Part shown: one piece after another, positions 36,620-44,924 of the stretch
Layout of the letters: every line of letters begins with the position of its first letter
Position numbering within the stretch: the stretch's first letter is position 1
Source of the DNA: Mycobacterium sp. SM1
GTDB lineage: Bacteria; Actinomycetota; Actinomycetes; Mycobacteriales; Mycobacteriaceae
NCBI RefSeq assembly: GCF_018361265.1
Contig: NZ_JAFLNH010000001.1
Span: 1,178,001-1,242,000 of the forward strand
Direction: 5' to 3'
Length of the DNA: 64,000 bases
Position numbers and translations under genes: made by a program
Notes under the pieces: model-generated
What the model was told of the DNA's origin: nothing
The model's input: only the letters and a program-made list of their open reading frames with translations
The model's database searches: none

Positions 36620-37978
36620 CTAGGACACGTCGAACATTACCGCGGCGTTGAGGTAACCGGTTGGATCGAAAGCGGCCTTGACGCTCCGCATCGCGGCGAT
36701 GTCGGCAGGCTCGCGCGACATGCCGAGGTAGGCGCGTTTGCGGCTGCCCACCCCGTGCTCGGAGCTCACGTTGCCGCCGGCGGCTTCGACGAGATCCATC
36801 ATCGCCGGGTACACTTCGGGCTCGCGCTCCGGCGCGCATCTCAGCACGTTGAGGTGCAGGTTGCCCTCGCCGACGTGGCCGAACAACACCGGCAAAGCTT
36901 CGGGAATGCGCGCCTGAATCAAAGCCGTCGCTTTGCGAGCGAACTCGCTGATCGCGGACAGCGGCAGCGAAACGTCGAACTTCAGTGGCGGCCCGAACAC
37001 ACCGAGGACGTCGGCGATCGATTCCCGCACCGCCCATAAGCGCTGCCGCGCAGCCGCATCCACACCGACCGCGGGCTCGTCGCACATCCGCGCGCCGCTT
37101 AGCGCCGCATCGAGCCGCCGCGTCTGATCCTCGTCGGCGGCCAGCTCGACCAACAGCAGCCATTCGCCCCGGACGGGCGCCGGCACCCCCACGTGCTCGC
37201 GGGTCAGCGCACTCACCCGGCCGTCGATCAATTCCAGGGCCGCGATCCCGTCGACGTCGCGTAACACCCGGGCGGCGTCGACGAGCTCCTCGAGCTCGGC
37301 AAACCCGCATATGGCCGTCACCCGATATCGCGGAATAGGGCGCAGGCGCAGGTCAAGCGCCGTGATGACACCCAGCGTGCCTTCGGCGCCGACGAACAGC
37401 GCCGGCAGGTCATAGCCGGTTCTGTCGCGACGCACCCGGCTGTGCCGGCGCAGCAACGAGCCGTCGGGCAGCGCGACTTCCAGGCCGACGACCTGCTCCC
37501 CCATATTTCCATAGCGGACGGTACGCAGCCCGCCAGCGTTGGTGGCGGCCATGCCGCCCACCGTCGCGGTGTCCCTGGCCCCCAGGTCCACACCGAACAG
37601 CAAACCGGCCGCGGCCGCGGCCCGCTGCACCGTGGAAAGCGCGACACCGGCGCCGACCCGGATACACCGCTCGACGGTGTCGACATCGCCGACGGCGCAC
37701 AGCCGCTCGGTGGACAGCAGCACATCGTCGTGCTCCGGCACGGTGCCCGCCACCAGCGAGGTGCGACCGCCCTGGATCGTGACATGCCTCCCGGCGTCGC
37801 GGCACACCCGCAGCACCGCAGCGACCTCCTCCGCCGAGCCCGGCCGGACCAGCGCGCTGGCGCGTCCCCGGTAGCGGCCGGTGTAGTCGACGCTACGGCC
37901 GGCCAGCACGTCGGCGTCGGTTAGCACATGAGGTGAGCCCACCGTGGCCGCCAGGCGTTGCAGAAGGCCCGCCGTCAT
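36620..37978 (-). CDS. FAD-linked oxidase, glycolate oxidase/D-lactate dehydrogenase type (Rv0161-like)
   Basis: 452 residues from the ATG at 37978. The FAD-binding PCMH domain covers about 35-215, with GGRTSLVAG, DLGARDTATVGGMAATNAGG and GNMGEQVVGLEV. The FAD-oxidase C-terminal domain follows, with GHVGEGNLHLNV and SSEHGVGSRKR, where the histidines serve catalysis. It oxidises a 2-hydroxy acid; which one cannot be told. It has no signal peptide. Counterpart: Rv0161. A start six codons earlier (37996) is possible. Confidence 0.9.
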   Translation of the reverse strand: MTAGLLQRLAATVGSPHVLTDADVLAGRSVDYTGRYRGRASALVRPGSAEEVAAVLRVCRDAGRHVTIQGGRTSLVAGTVPEHDDVLLSTERLCAVGDVDTVERCIRVGAGVALSTVQRAAAAAGLLFGVDLGARDTATVGGMAATNAGGLRTVRYGNMGEQVVGLEVALPDGSLLRRHSRVRRDRTGYDLPALFVGAEGTLGVITALDLRLRPIPRYRVTAICGFAELEELVDAARVLRDVDGIAALELIDGRVSALTREHVGVPAPVRGEWLLLVELAADEDQTRRLDAALSGARMCDEPAVGVDAAARQRLWAVRESIADVLGVFGPPLKFDVSLPLSAISEFARKATALIQARIPEALPVLFGHVGEGNLHLNVLRCAPEREPEVYPAMMDLVEAAGGNVSSEHGVGSRKRAYLGMSREPADIAAMRSVKAAFDPTGYLNAAVMFDVS

Positions 37979-38103
37979 GGCGTCGCTGTATCGCAACGGC
38001 TCCCACCGGGGCGGTCGGACGGTTGACCGTCCTCGATAAGGGGTGCGACATCGACATGGTGCGACATCGAGTTACCCGGGGGCATAACTGAAGACCATCC
38101 AGA

Positions 38104-38751
38104 TCACCGGCTTGCCTCGGTTTCGGCTCGGGGGCCCAGCGGCGACTCCCTGCGGATGGATTCGTCACGGATCAGCCCCCGCAGCAGCGCGGTGCTGAAC
38201 TCGGCCGCGATTTCCTTGGCCGTGCGCCGCCCACTGGGCCGCAGCCAGCGATAACTGCCCAGCGTCATCCCGATGTAGCCCAAGGCCACCACGTGCGAGT
38301 CGCAGTCATAGAACTCGCCGCTGGCGATGCCGCGGTCGATGAGGCCATGCACATGCTCATAGACCTGGGCTTCTTTCTCGCGGATCTCGGCGACCTGCTC
38401 TTCGGTGAACCACTCGGTGATATAGGGCTGCTCTTGGAAGTACACCGCGGCCTGTTCGGGATTTTGCGCGATCCCGGTCAGCAGCCGGACGGTGTATTGG
38501 TACAGCGCTTCGCGGGCGGTCCAGGACGGGTCGTCGTGCACGGCGGCCAGCGTTCCCTCGGCGGCGCGACGGTAGATATCGAACAGGATCAGCGACTTGC
38601 TGGCGTAGTAGTGGTAGACCGTCGCCTTGTTCAACCCGACCACATCGGCAACGTCGTCCATGCGGGTGCCGTGATACCCGCGGGCTGCAAACAGCTTGGT
38701 GGCCACCGCCAACAACTCTTCGCGGCGGGAAACCCCGTTTTCGGATGGCAT
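38104..38751 (-). CDS. TetR-family transcriptional regulator (Rv0158-like)
   Basis: 215 residues. The TetR_N helix-turn-helix occupies about 9-55, ending in NKATVYHYYASKSLILFDIYRR. The C-terminal ligand domain resembles the KstR2-like group (Tyr/Trp-rich, with ITEWFTEEQ). Counterpart: Rv0158. It lies downstream of nothing on its own strand and divergent from the 41-aa gene and the pnt region. A 10-bp palindrome at 38807-38816, 56 bases before its start, is a candidate site for autoregulation. Confidence 0.9.
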   Translation of the reverse strand: MPSENGVSRREELLAVATKLFAARGYHGTRMDDVADVVGLNKATVYHYYASKSLILFDIYRRAAEGTLAAVHDDPSWTAREALYQYTVRLLTGIAQNPEQAAVYFQEQPYITEWFTEEQVAEIREKEAQVYEHVHGLIDRGIASGEFYDCDSHVVALGYIGMTLGSYRWLRPSGRRTAKEIAAEFSTALLRGLIRDESIRRESPLGPRAETEASR

Positions 38752-38804
38752 GTCTACTCGCTATCAGCACGGCCGGCTCTTGACGTGGTCTCTACCAGGT
38801 CTCT

Positions 38805-38818
38805 ATCAACTAGTTGGA
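38805..38818. promoter_or_regulatory. Palindrome upstream of the TetR gene, candidate operator
   Basis: ATCAACTAGTTGGA contains the perfect 10-bp palindrome CAACTAGTTG (38807-38816). It fits the published KstR consensus TnnAACnnGTTnnA at all fixed positions but the first (A in place of T). It lies between the TetR gene (start 38751) and the 41-aa gene (start 38907). Confidence 0.5.
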
Positions 38819-38906
38819 CAGTGTAGGCAATGCGCTTGTTGGCTGTCGCCGTGCTCACCGGTGGGAGTACACTGCTGCACGAAGTCGCGACTCGAGAGGT
38901 GGCCAG

Positions 38907-39032
38907 ATGGATCCGAATCCTGACTACGACATGAGCGACGAGATCGAGTTCTTCTTCAATTACATGACGTGGGGCTTTCGCGGCGTGGTCGACGGCAACG
39001 GCTACCCACCCCCGGCATATCCTCCGGTCTGA
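38907..39032 (+). CDS. Small conserved mycobacterial protein (Rv0157A-like)
   Basis: 41 residues, beginning MDPNPDYDMSDEIEFFFNYM and ending PPPAYPPV. GAGAGGTGG sits just before the ATG at 38907. The acidic N terminus, aromatic middle (FFFNYMTWGFRG) and Pro-rich end are the same as in the small protein annotated as Rv0157A, at the same place between the TetR gene and pntB. Function unknown; no membrane helix is clear. Confidence 0.7.
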   Translation: MDPNPDYDMSDEIEFFFNYMTWGFRGVVDGNGYPPPAYPPV

Positions 39033-39072
39033 TCGGTGGCATCCACCCGAGTCCGCCCGGGCGCTCGCCGGG

Positions 39073-40494
39073 CTACAACGCTTTGAGTTCCTCGGCCACT
39101 TCGGTCACTGATTTCTTGGCGTCGCCGAACAGCATGGTGGTGCCCTCGGCGTAGAACAGTGGGTTGTCGATCCCGGCGAACCCGGAGTTCATCGAACGCT
39201 TGAGCACGATCACCGATTTCGCCTTGTCCACGTTGAGAATGGGCATGCCGTAAATCGGCGAGTTGGGCTCGTTGCGCGCCGCCGGATTGGTGACGTCGTT
39301 GGCGCCGATGACCAGCGCGACGTCGGTGCGGGCGAACTCGTCGTTGATGTCGTCCATGTCCTTCATCGCGTCATAGTCGACCTCGGCCTCCGCTAGCAGC
39401 ACATTCATGTGCCCGGGCATGCGCCCGGCGACGGGGTGGATGGCGTATTTGACCGGTACCCCGCGGGCTTCGAGCATGGTGGCCAGGTCCTTGACGGCGT
39501 GCTGGGCCTGCGCGACCGCCATCCCGTAGCCCGGCACCACAATCACCTGGTTGGCGTAGGCCAGCTGGATGGCTGCGTCCGCGGCGGACGTGGACTTGAC
39601 GTGCTTGTCGCCGCCGGCGGCGGCGACGGCGACTCCCCCGCCACCGAAACCACCGGCGACGATGGCCACAATGGAGCGGTTCATCGCCTTGGCCATCAGG
39701 TTGGTCAGAATCGAGCCGGAGGCGCCGACGATCATGCCGGCCACGATCATCGCGGTGTTGTTCAGCGCCAGCCCCGCCGCCGCCGCCGAGAGCCCGGTCA
39801 ACGCGTTGAGCATGGAGATGACGACCGGCATATCCGCGCCCCCGATAGGCAGCACGACCATCAGCCCCAGCACGCCGGCGGCGGCCAAGAGCCCGATCAT
39901 CCACCACAGCGGCACCCCGCCGCTGCCGGGGTGCGCATGCAGGCCGATGACGACCGCGCACATCACCGCCGCGACCAGCAGCAGCACGTTGAGCGGCTGT
40001 TGTGCGGCGCCGACTCCGATGGGCCGACCGGGCAGGATCTCCTGCAGCTTGCCGAACGCGATGCACGAGCCCCAGAACGACACCGACCCGATGATCGCCG
40101 CGAACAGCGACGCCACCACGATGTGCGCGGTCGGTGACTCGCCATATTTGAACGCGGAAAACCCCGTAGTTTCAATGAATTCCGATAGCGAGATCAACGC
40201 CACCGTGCCGCCACCGACACCGTTGAAGAAGGCCACCAGCTGGGGCATCGCGGTCATCTTGGTGAACCGGGCCGGCGGGACACCCAGCACCACGCCGAGC
40301 ACCAGGCCGCTGACGATCAACACCCATTGGGTGGTGTGCCGGATCAAGATCAGCGTGGCCACCACCGCGATCCCCATCCCAACGGCGGCGATCAGATTGC
40401 CCCGCACCGCGGTCTTGGGACCCGTCAAGCCCATCAGCCCGTAAATAAACAGCGCGAACGAAATGATGTAGAGGAGCGTGACCAGGTAATTCAT
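39073..40494 (-). CDS. pntB: NAD(P) transhydrogenase beta subunit
   Basis: 473 residues. About nine membrane helices (1-265) form the proton channel with PntAb, and the C-terminal NADP-binding domain (about 295-473) has the GYGMAVAQAQHAV and GANDVTNPAA motifs. The complex moves hydride from NADH to NADP+ using the proton gradient. It overlaps pntAb by four bases and is the last gene of the pntAa-pntAb-pntB operon. Counterpart: Rv0157. Confidence 0.95.
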   Translation of the reverse strand: MNYLVTLLYIISFALFIYGLMGLTGPKTAVRGNLIAAVGMGIAVVATLILIRHTTQWVLIVSGLVLGVVLGVPPARFTKMTAMPQLVAFFNGVGGGTVALISLSEFIETTGFSAFKYGESPTAHIVVASLFAAIIGSVSFWGSCIAFGKLQEILPGRPIGVGAAQQPLNVLLLVAAVMCAVVIGLHAHPGSGGVPLWWMIGLLAAAGVLGLMVVLPIGGADMPVVISMLNALTGLSAAAAGLALNNTAMIVAGMIVGASGSILTNLMAKAMNRSIVAIVAGGFGGGGVAVAAAGGDKHVKSTSAADAAIQLAYANQVIVVPGYGMAVAQAQHAVKDLATMLEARGVPVKYAIHPVAGRMPGHMNVLLAEAEVDYDAMKDMDDINDEFARTDVALVIGANDVTNPAARNEPNSPIYGMPILNVDKAKSVIVLKRSMNSGFAGIDNPLFYAEGTTMLFGDAKKSVTEVAEELKAL

Positions 40495-40907
40495 CGGCCC
40501 TGTCCGTCCGTGTCAGCCGGGCCCGATCGCCGGGCGCCCCCCGTCACCGCCGCACGGCCGGGAACGCCGCCCTCTAGGGCTGCTTCCTGGTTCGTGTCGC
40601 CGGATTTGCCACGGTGTGGCTTCTTGCCCTTGAACATCCCCAGCATCCTGTCGGTGACGATGAATCCACCGATCACGTTCAGCGTGCCGAACACCAACGC
40701 GACGAACAAGACGATTTGCAACACCGCCGGCGGGTGCTCGATACGCCCGAGCAGCAGCAACGCGCCCAGTACCACGATCCCGTGGATGGCATTGGTGCCC
40801 GACATCAACGGGGTGTGCAACGTGTTGGGCACCTTGGAGATCACCGCAAAGCCGACAAACCCGGACAGCACCAGGATCGCCAGGTTGGACAGCAGTTCGT
40901 CATACAT
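40491..40907 (-). CDS. pntAb: NAD(P) transhydrogenase alpha-2 membrane subunit
   Basis: 138 residues, longer than the 110 of Rv0156. Three membrane helices (about 5-25, 40-60 and 62-85, with TPLMSGTNAIHGIVVLGA) are normal. The extra length is a hydrophilic C-terminal tail (about 98-138, rich in Gly, Ala and charged residues) that is not part of the known fold. It starts 51 bases after the pntAa stop and ends inside pntB by four bases. Confidence 0.92.
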   Translation of the reverse strand: MYDELLSNLAILVLSGFVGFAVISKVPNTLHTPLMSGTNAIHGIVVLGALLLLGRIEHPPAVLQIVLFVALVFGTLNVIGGFIVTDRMLGMFKGKKPHRGKSGDTNQEAALEGGVPGRAAVTGGARRSGPADTDGQGR

Positions 40908-40923
40908 GGCTGGCCTCTCCCTT

Positions 40924-41005
40924 CGTCGCCGCGCTCCGCATCGTCGCCGGCGCCATCATCAGCGCCGCTCCTCCCCGTCGCCGCGCTCCGCATCGTCGCC
41001 GGCGC
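40924..41005. repeat. MIRU-like direct repeat at the pntAa/pntAb junction
   Basis: A 30-bp sequence occurs twice with a 52-bp period: 40924-40953 and 40976-41005. On the minus strand it reads GCGCCGGCGACGATGCGGAG and on to GCGGCGACG, followed by GAGGAG, the layout of mycobacterial interspersed repetitive units. The first copy fills the gap between pntAa and pntAb; the second codes for the last residues of PntAa. Its GAGGAG may serve as ribosome-binding site for pntAb. Confidence 0.75.
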
Positions 41006-42086
41006 GGGCCACGCAGGCCGCGGCGACCACCTCGTCGTCGAAGTCAGGGGCCAGTTTGCCGTCTTTGATCAGCAGGTCCAGCAGCGCCGTGATGTTTTTG
41101 CTGTAGAGTTCGCTGGCGTGTTCCGGCATGCTCGCCGGTAAGTTCAGCGGCGCGGCGATGGTGATGTCGTGTTTGACCACGGTCCGGCCGGGCTCACTGA
41201 GTTCGCAGTTGCCCCCGGACTCCCCGGCAAGATCCACCACGACACTGCCGGGCTTCATCCCCTTTACCGCCTCGGCGGTCACCAGCCGCGGCGCCGGCCG
41301 TCCCGGAACCAGCGCGGTGGTGATCACCACGTCGAAACCGGTGATCGCCTGCTCCAGCGCCTTCTGCTGCCGATCCCGCTCCTGCTCGGTCAGCTCGCGG
41401 GCGTACCCACCCTCACCGGACGCCGCGATGCCCAGGTCCAGCCAATGCGCACCAACCGACTCCACCTGCTCGGCGACCTCCGGGCGCACGTCATAGCCGG
41501 TTGTGCGCGCACCTAGCCGTTTCGCGGTAGCTAACGCCTGCAGCCCCGCAACACCAACGCCGAGCACCAGCACGGTGGCCGGCTTCACCGTGCCGGCCGC
41601 CGTCGTCAGCATGGGAAAGAAACGGGTCAGCTCCGAGGCGGCCACCAGTACCGCCTTATACCCGGCCACATTGGCTTGCGACGAGAGCGCGTCCATCGAC
41701 TGCGCCCGTGAGATCCGCGGGATCGCTTCCAGGGCGAATGCCTGCACGCCGGCTGCAGCCAGGGCATCGATCTGGTTGCCGGCAACACGCGGCGCGAGGA
41801 AACCGATCAGCGCCTGCCCGCGGCGCAGCTTGGCCACCTCCTCAGGGGTCGGCGGCGCGACCTTGACAACGACGTCAGCCGCCCACGCGTCCCCGATGCT
41901 GGCGCCGGCTGCCGTGTAGAACTCGTCGGGAAGCATCGCCCGCTTCCCCGCACCCGACTCCACCACGACCGCCAAACCACTATTCACCAGCGACGCCACC
42001 GCTTTCGGCACCAGTGCCACCCGCCGCTCGTCGGAGCGGGACTCGGCAACCACCCCGACCGTCGTCTGCGTCTGTGTCTGTGTCAT
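40959..42086 (-). CDS. pntAa: NAD(P) transhydrogenase alpha-1 subunit
   Basis: 375 residues. The alanine dehydrogenase/PNT fold is clear: N-terminal domain with ESRSDERRVALVPK (about 15-28), and NAD-binding domain with GVGVAGLQALATAKRLGA (about 176-193). It is the soluble NAD(H) subunit, first in the operon. The last 15 or so residues (AGDDAERGDGEERR) come from the MIRU-like repeat and are probably not functional. Counterpart: Rv0155. Confidence 0.95.
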   Translation of the reverse strand: MTQTQTQTTVGVVAESRSDERRVALVPKAVASLVNSGLAVVVESGAGKRAMLPDEFYTAAGASIGDAWAADVVVKVAPPTPEEVAKLRRGQALIGFLAPRVAGNQIDALAAAGVQAFALEAIPRISRAQSMDALSSQANVAGYKAVLVAASELTRFFPMLTTAAGTVKPATVLVLGVGVAGLQALATAKRLGARTTGYDVRPEVAEQVESVGAHWLDLGIAASGEGGYARELTEQERDRQQKALEQAITGFDVVITTALVPGRPAPRLVTAEAVKGMKPGSVVVDLAGESGGNCELSEPGRTVVKHDITIAAPLNLPASMPEHASELYSKNITALLDLLIKDGKLAPDFDDEVVAAACVARAGDDAERGDGEERR

Positions 42087-42247
42087 CGCGCGTGCATCTG
42101 CCTTTGGACTTCGTATTCGATAGCTCGTGCTCTAAACCCTAGCCTGGCCGGTGTTTCGTCTCGCATGCTGCTGATGCTGGCCGTCCGGGGCTGGACGTGC
42201 CAATGAATGAAAATAAGCCCACCCGAACTGCCGCAGTTATCTGGTGC

Positions 42248-42562
42248 TCACAGCCGATGCATTTCTCGCCTCATTCGGGAGTGCTCAAGAAAGTCCAAGC
42301 GCGGCGGATAGCGCAGCGGTGGATGAAGATCCAACGGTGAAGCCGCGAATGTTCGTCCCAGGGCCGCCGCGGCGATAACGGTCGCGGCGCTCCTCCACGA
42401 TGCGGCCCGTGGGACCGTGGCCAGGGTGGTCGAACTGGCCCCATGGTCACCGGTAGCCTCGGCTGCCCGTAGATCCTCGGCTTCGATCTCGGGCGGCAAA
42501 ACCGATTCGGCCCTTACCGTATTGGTGAATGCATAAGTTTGCCCGGCCGACAATAAAGGCAT
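42248..42562 (-). CDS. Hypothetical protein, 104 aa, unrecognised
   Basis: A minus-strand frame from the ATG at 42562, with AGAAGGAG nine bases in front, gives 104 residues starting MPLLSAGQTYAFTNTV. The start signal is good, and the codon use is less GC-rich than the neighbours, which may mean recent acquisition or no selection. No domain, signal peptide or membrane helix is evident. It lies alone between pntAa and fadE2, divergent from fadE2. It may be a real small gene or chance. Confidence 0.4.
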   Translation of the reverse strand: MPLLSAGQTYAFTNTVRAESVLPPEIEAEDLRAAEATGDHGASSTTLATVPRAASWRSAATVIAAAALGRTFAASPLDLHPPLRYPPRLDFLEHSRMRREMHRL

Positions 42563-42792
42563 CGCACTACTCCTTCTGAGTCCGTCCGCCTGCAATCCCT
42601 CACTCTTTAAGAGTTCGATGCCCACGCCGTTGTCGGTAGAGGGCATTGCACTGGGAAATCACAAGAAGCGGTTGTGACTTTCGCGGAGTCGCTGATCCGA
42701 ACGACCCCGCCGGTTCGTGGCCCTGACGCCGGGCAGCGAAGCTGCGCACCCGGCGCATCGCCACGGACCCGCAGTGGCCTATCGTGACGCGC

Positions 42793-44016
42793 ATGGACTT
42801 TGCGATGTCGGCCAAGGCCGCCGACTACCAGAAGCGCCTGTCCGACTTTATGACCAAGTACGTCTTTCCGGCCGAAGCCGACTACTACCGCTACCGGCAA
42901 GAAGCCGGGCCACACGACCACACCGTGCCACCGATCGTCGAAGAACTGAAAATCAAAGCCAAAGAGCGCGGGCTGTGGAACCTTTTCCTGCCGGCCGAGT
43001 CGGGATTGACCAACCTGGAGTACGCCCCGCTGGCCGAACAGACCGGCTGGAGCATGGAGCTCGCCCCGGAAGCGCTCAACTGTGCCGCGCCGGACACCGG
43101 CAACATGGAGATCCTGCATATGTTCGCCACCGAGGAGCAGCGCGCCCAATGGCTACGCCCGCTGCTCGACGGCGAGATTCGCAGCGCGTTCTCGATGACC
43201 GAGCCGGCGGTCGCCAGCAGCGATGCTCGCAACATCGAAACCACCATCACCCGCGACGGCGGCGACTACGTCATCAATGGCCACAAGTGGTGGACCTCGG
43301 GGGCGGCCGACCCGCGCTGCAAGATCCTTATCGTGATGGGCCGCACCAACCCCGACGCCGCCGCTCATCGCCAGCAGTCGATGGTCCTGGTGCCGACGGA
43401 TACGCCGGGGGTGACGATCGTGCGCTCCACGCCGGTGTTCGGCTGGCAGGACCAGCACGGGCACTGCGAGGTGATCTACGACAATGCCCGGGTACCCGTC
43501 AGCAATCTGCTCGGTGAAGAAGGCGCCGGCTTCGCGATCGCTCAGGCCCGGCTGGGGCCGGGCCGAATCCACCACTGCATGCGCGCGTTGGGCGCCGCTG
43601 AACGCGCGCTGGCGCTGATGGTGGACCGAGCCCGCAAGCGAGTGGCGTTCGGTTGCGCACTGGCCGAGCAGGGTGTGGTGCAACACGCAATTGCCAAGTC
43701 CCGCAATGAAATAGACCAGGCCAGGTTGCTATGTGAGAAGGCGGCCTGGACCATCGACCAGCACGGTAACAAAGCAGCCCACCTGCTGGTCTCGCAGATC
43801 AAAGCGGTGGCCCCCCAGGTAGCCTGCAATGTCATCGACCGAGCCATCCAGGTTCATGGCGCGGCCGGCGTCAGTGACGACACCCCCCTGGCTCGGCTCT
43901 ACGGCTGGCACCGGGCGATGCGGATCTTCGACGGACCGGACGAGGTGCATTTGCGAACCATCGCCCGTGCTGAGATCACCAGGGAGAAAAGCGCTTTGGC
44001 TGCGGCGGTCACTTAA
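42793..44016 (+). CDS. fadE2: Acyl-CoA dehydrogenase FadE2
   Basis: 407 residues from the ATG at 42793 (MDFAMSAKA), matching the start of Rv0154c; a GTG three codons earlier is possible. The acyl-CoA dehydrogenase domains are in order: N-terminal helical, middle beta (FSMTEPAVASSDA, flavin and substrate contact; WWTSGAADPRC) and C-terminal helical (IQVHGAAGVSDDTPLARLYGWHRAMRIFDGPDEVHL). It would carry out the first oxidation of fatty-acid beta-oxidation or a related pathway. ptpB starts two bases downstream, so the two are cotranscribed. Confidence 0.94.
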   Translation: MDFAMSAKAADYQKRLSDFMTKYVFPAEADYYRYRQEAGPHDHTVPPIVEELKIKAKERGLWNLFLPAESGLTNLEYAPLAEQTGWSMELAPEALNCAAPDTGNMEILHMFATEEQRAQWLRPLLDGEIRSAFSMTEPAVASSDARNIETTITRDGGDYVINGHKWWTSGAADPRCKILIVMGRTNPDAAAHRQQSMVLVPTDTPGVTIVRSTPVFGWQDQHGHCEVIYDNARVPVSNLLGEEGAGFAIAQARLGPGRIHHCMRALGAAERALALMVDRARKRVAFGCALAEQGVVQHAIAKSRNEIDQARLLCEKAAWTIDQHGNKAAHLLVSQIKAVAPQVACNVIDRAIQVHGAAGVSDDTPLARLYGWHRAMRIFDGPDEVHLRTIARAEITREKSALAAAVT

Positions 44017-44017
44017 T

Positions 44018-44839
44018 ATGGCTGCATCTTCTCGGGAACTGAAGGGGGCGTGGAACTTTCGTGACGTCGCAGAAAGCGTTGACGGGCTGCGTCCCGGACG
44101 ACTGTTCCGTTCCAGCGAACTGAGCCGCCTCCACGACGATGGCCGGGCGGCTTTGACCCGGCTAGGCGTCACCGACGTGGCCGACCTGCGCTCACCCCGT
44201 GAGGTCGCCCGGCGGGGAGCGGGCCGGGTTCCCGATGGTGTCGATATCCACCTGCTGCCGTTCCCCGACCTGGGCGCCGACCAGGCCGATGCGAATGGCA
44301 CAGCGCCGCATGAGCAGGCATTCCGGCAACTGCTGGCCGAGAACCGGGACGATGAACCGCCGGAGAGGGCCGCGGCTCGTTACATGATCGAGGAGTACCG
44401 GCGTTTCCCAACCGCTAACGGCGCAGAACACGCTGTAAGACAAGTGATTTCGCTGCTAGCCGCCGGGCGTTCGCTCTTGGCGCACTGCTTTGCGGGCAAG
44501 GACCGCACCGGTTTCATCGTCGCGGTCGTGCTGGAGGCGATCGGTGTCGAGCGTGACGCGATCCTGGCGGACTACTTGCGCAGCAACGACGCTGCCCCTT
44601 GCCTGCGGTCGCGGATTCTGGAGATGGTGACGCAGCGCGCGGACGCCGGGCTAACCCCCGAGGTGGTCACGTTCGTCGAAGCCCGCCTCTGCGGGGAGGT
44701 CCTCGGTGTGCGTGAAGAGTACCTGGCGGCCGCGCGGCAGGCAATCGATCAATCCTACGGTTCGCTGGATGGTTACCTGCGCGCCGCCGGCGTCACCGCG
44801 ACCGACGTGACTCGGGTGCGCGGTGCCCTGCTCAGCTGA
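44018..44839 (+). CDS. ptpB: PtpB, secreted protein phosphatase
   Basis: 273 residues (276 in M. tuberculosis). The active-site P-loop is H156-C157-F-A-G-K-D-R163-T-G, the same unusual lysine-containing loop as MptpB, which gives it activity on phosphotyrosine, phosphoserine and phosphoinositides. The N-terminal NFRDV motif and the lid helices (about 85-130) are present. The ATG at 44018 follows the fadE2 stop by one base. In M. tuberculosis it is exported and acts on host signalling; no classical signal peptide is seen. Confidence 0.94.
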   Translation: MAASSRELKGAWNFRDVAESVDGLRPGRLFRSSELSRLHDDGRAALTRLGVTDVADLRSPREVARRGAGRVPDGVDIHLLPFPDLGADQADANGTAPHEQAFRQLLAENRDDEPPERAAARYMIEEYRRFPTANGAEHAVRQVISLLAAGRSLLAHCFAGKDRTGFIVAVVLEAIGVERDAILADYLRSNDAAPCLRSRILEMVTQRADAGLTPEVVTFVEARLCGEVLGVREEYLAAARQAIDQSYGSLDGYLRAAGVTATDVTRVRGALLS

Positions 44840-44924
44840 ACCCGTAACACGCGGCAGCCGCCCCACCGCCCGGCTGGTGCCAATCCCCTCGGCGCAAGCG
44901 GTCAAGATGCCGGTCAAGGCGTTC

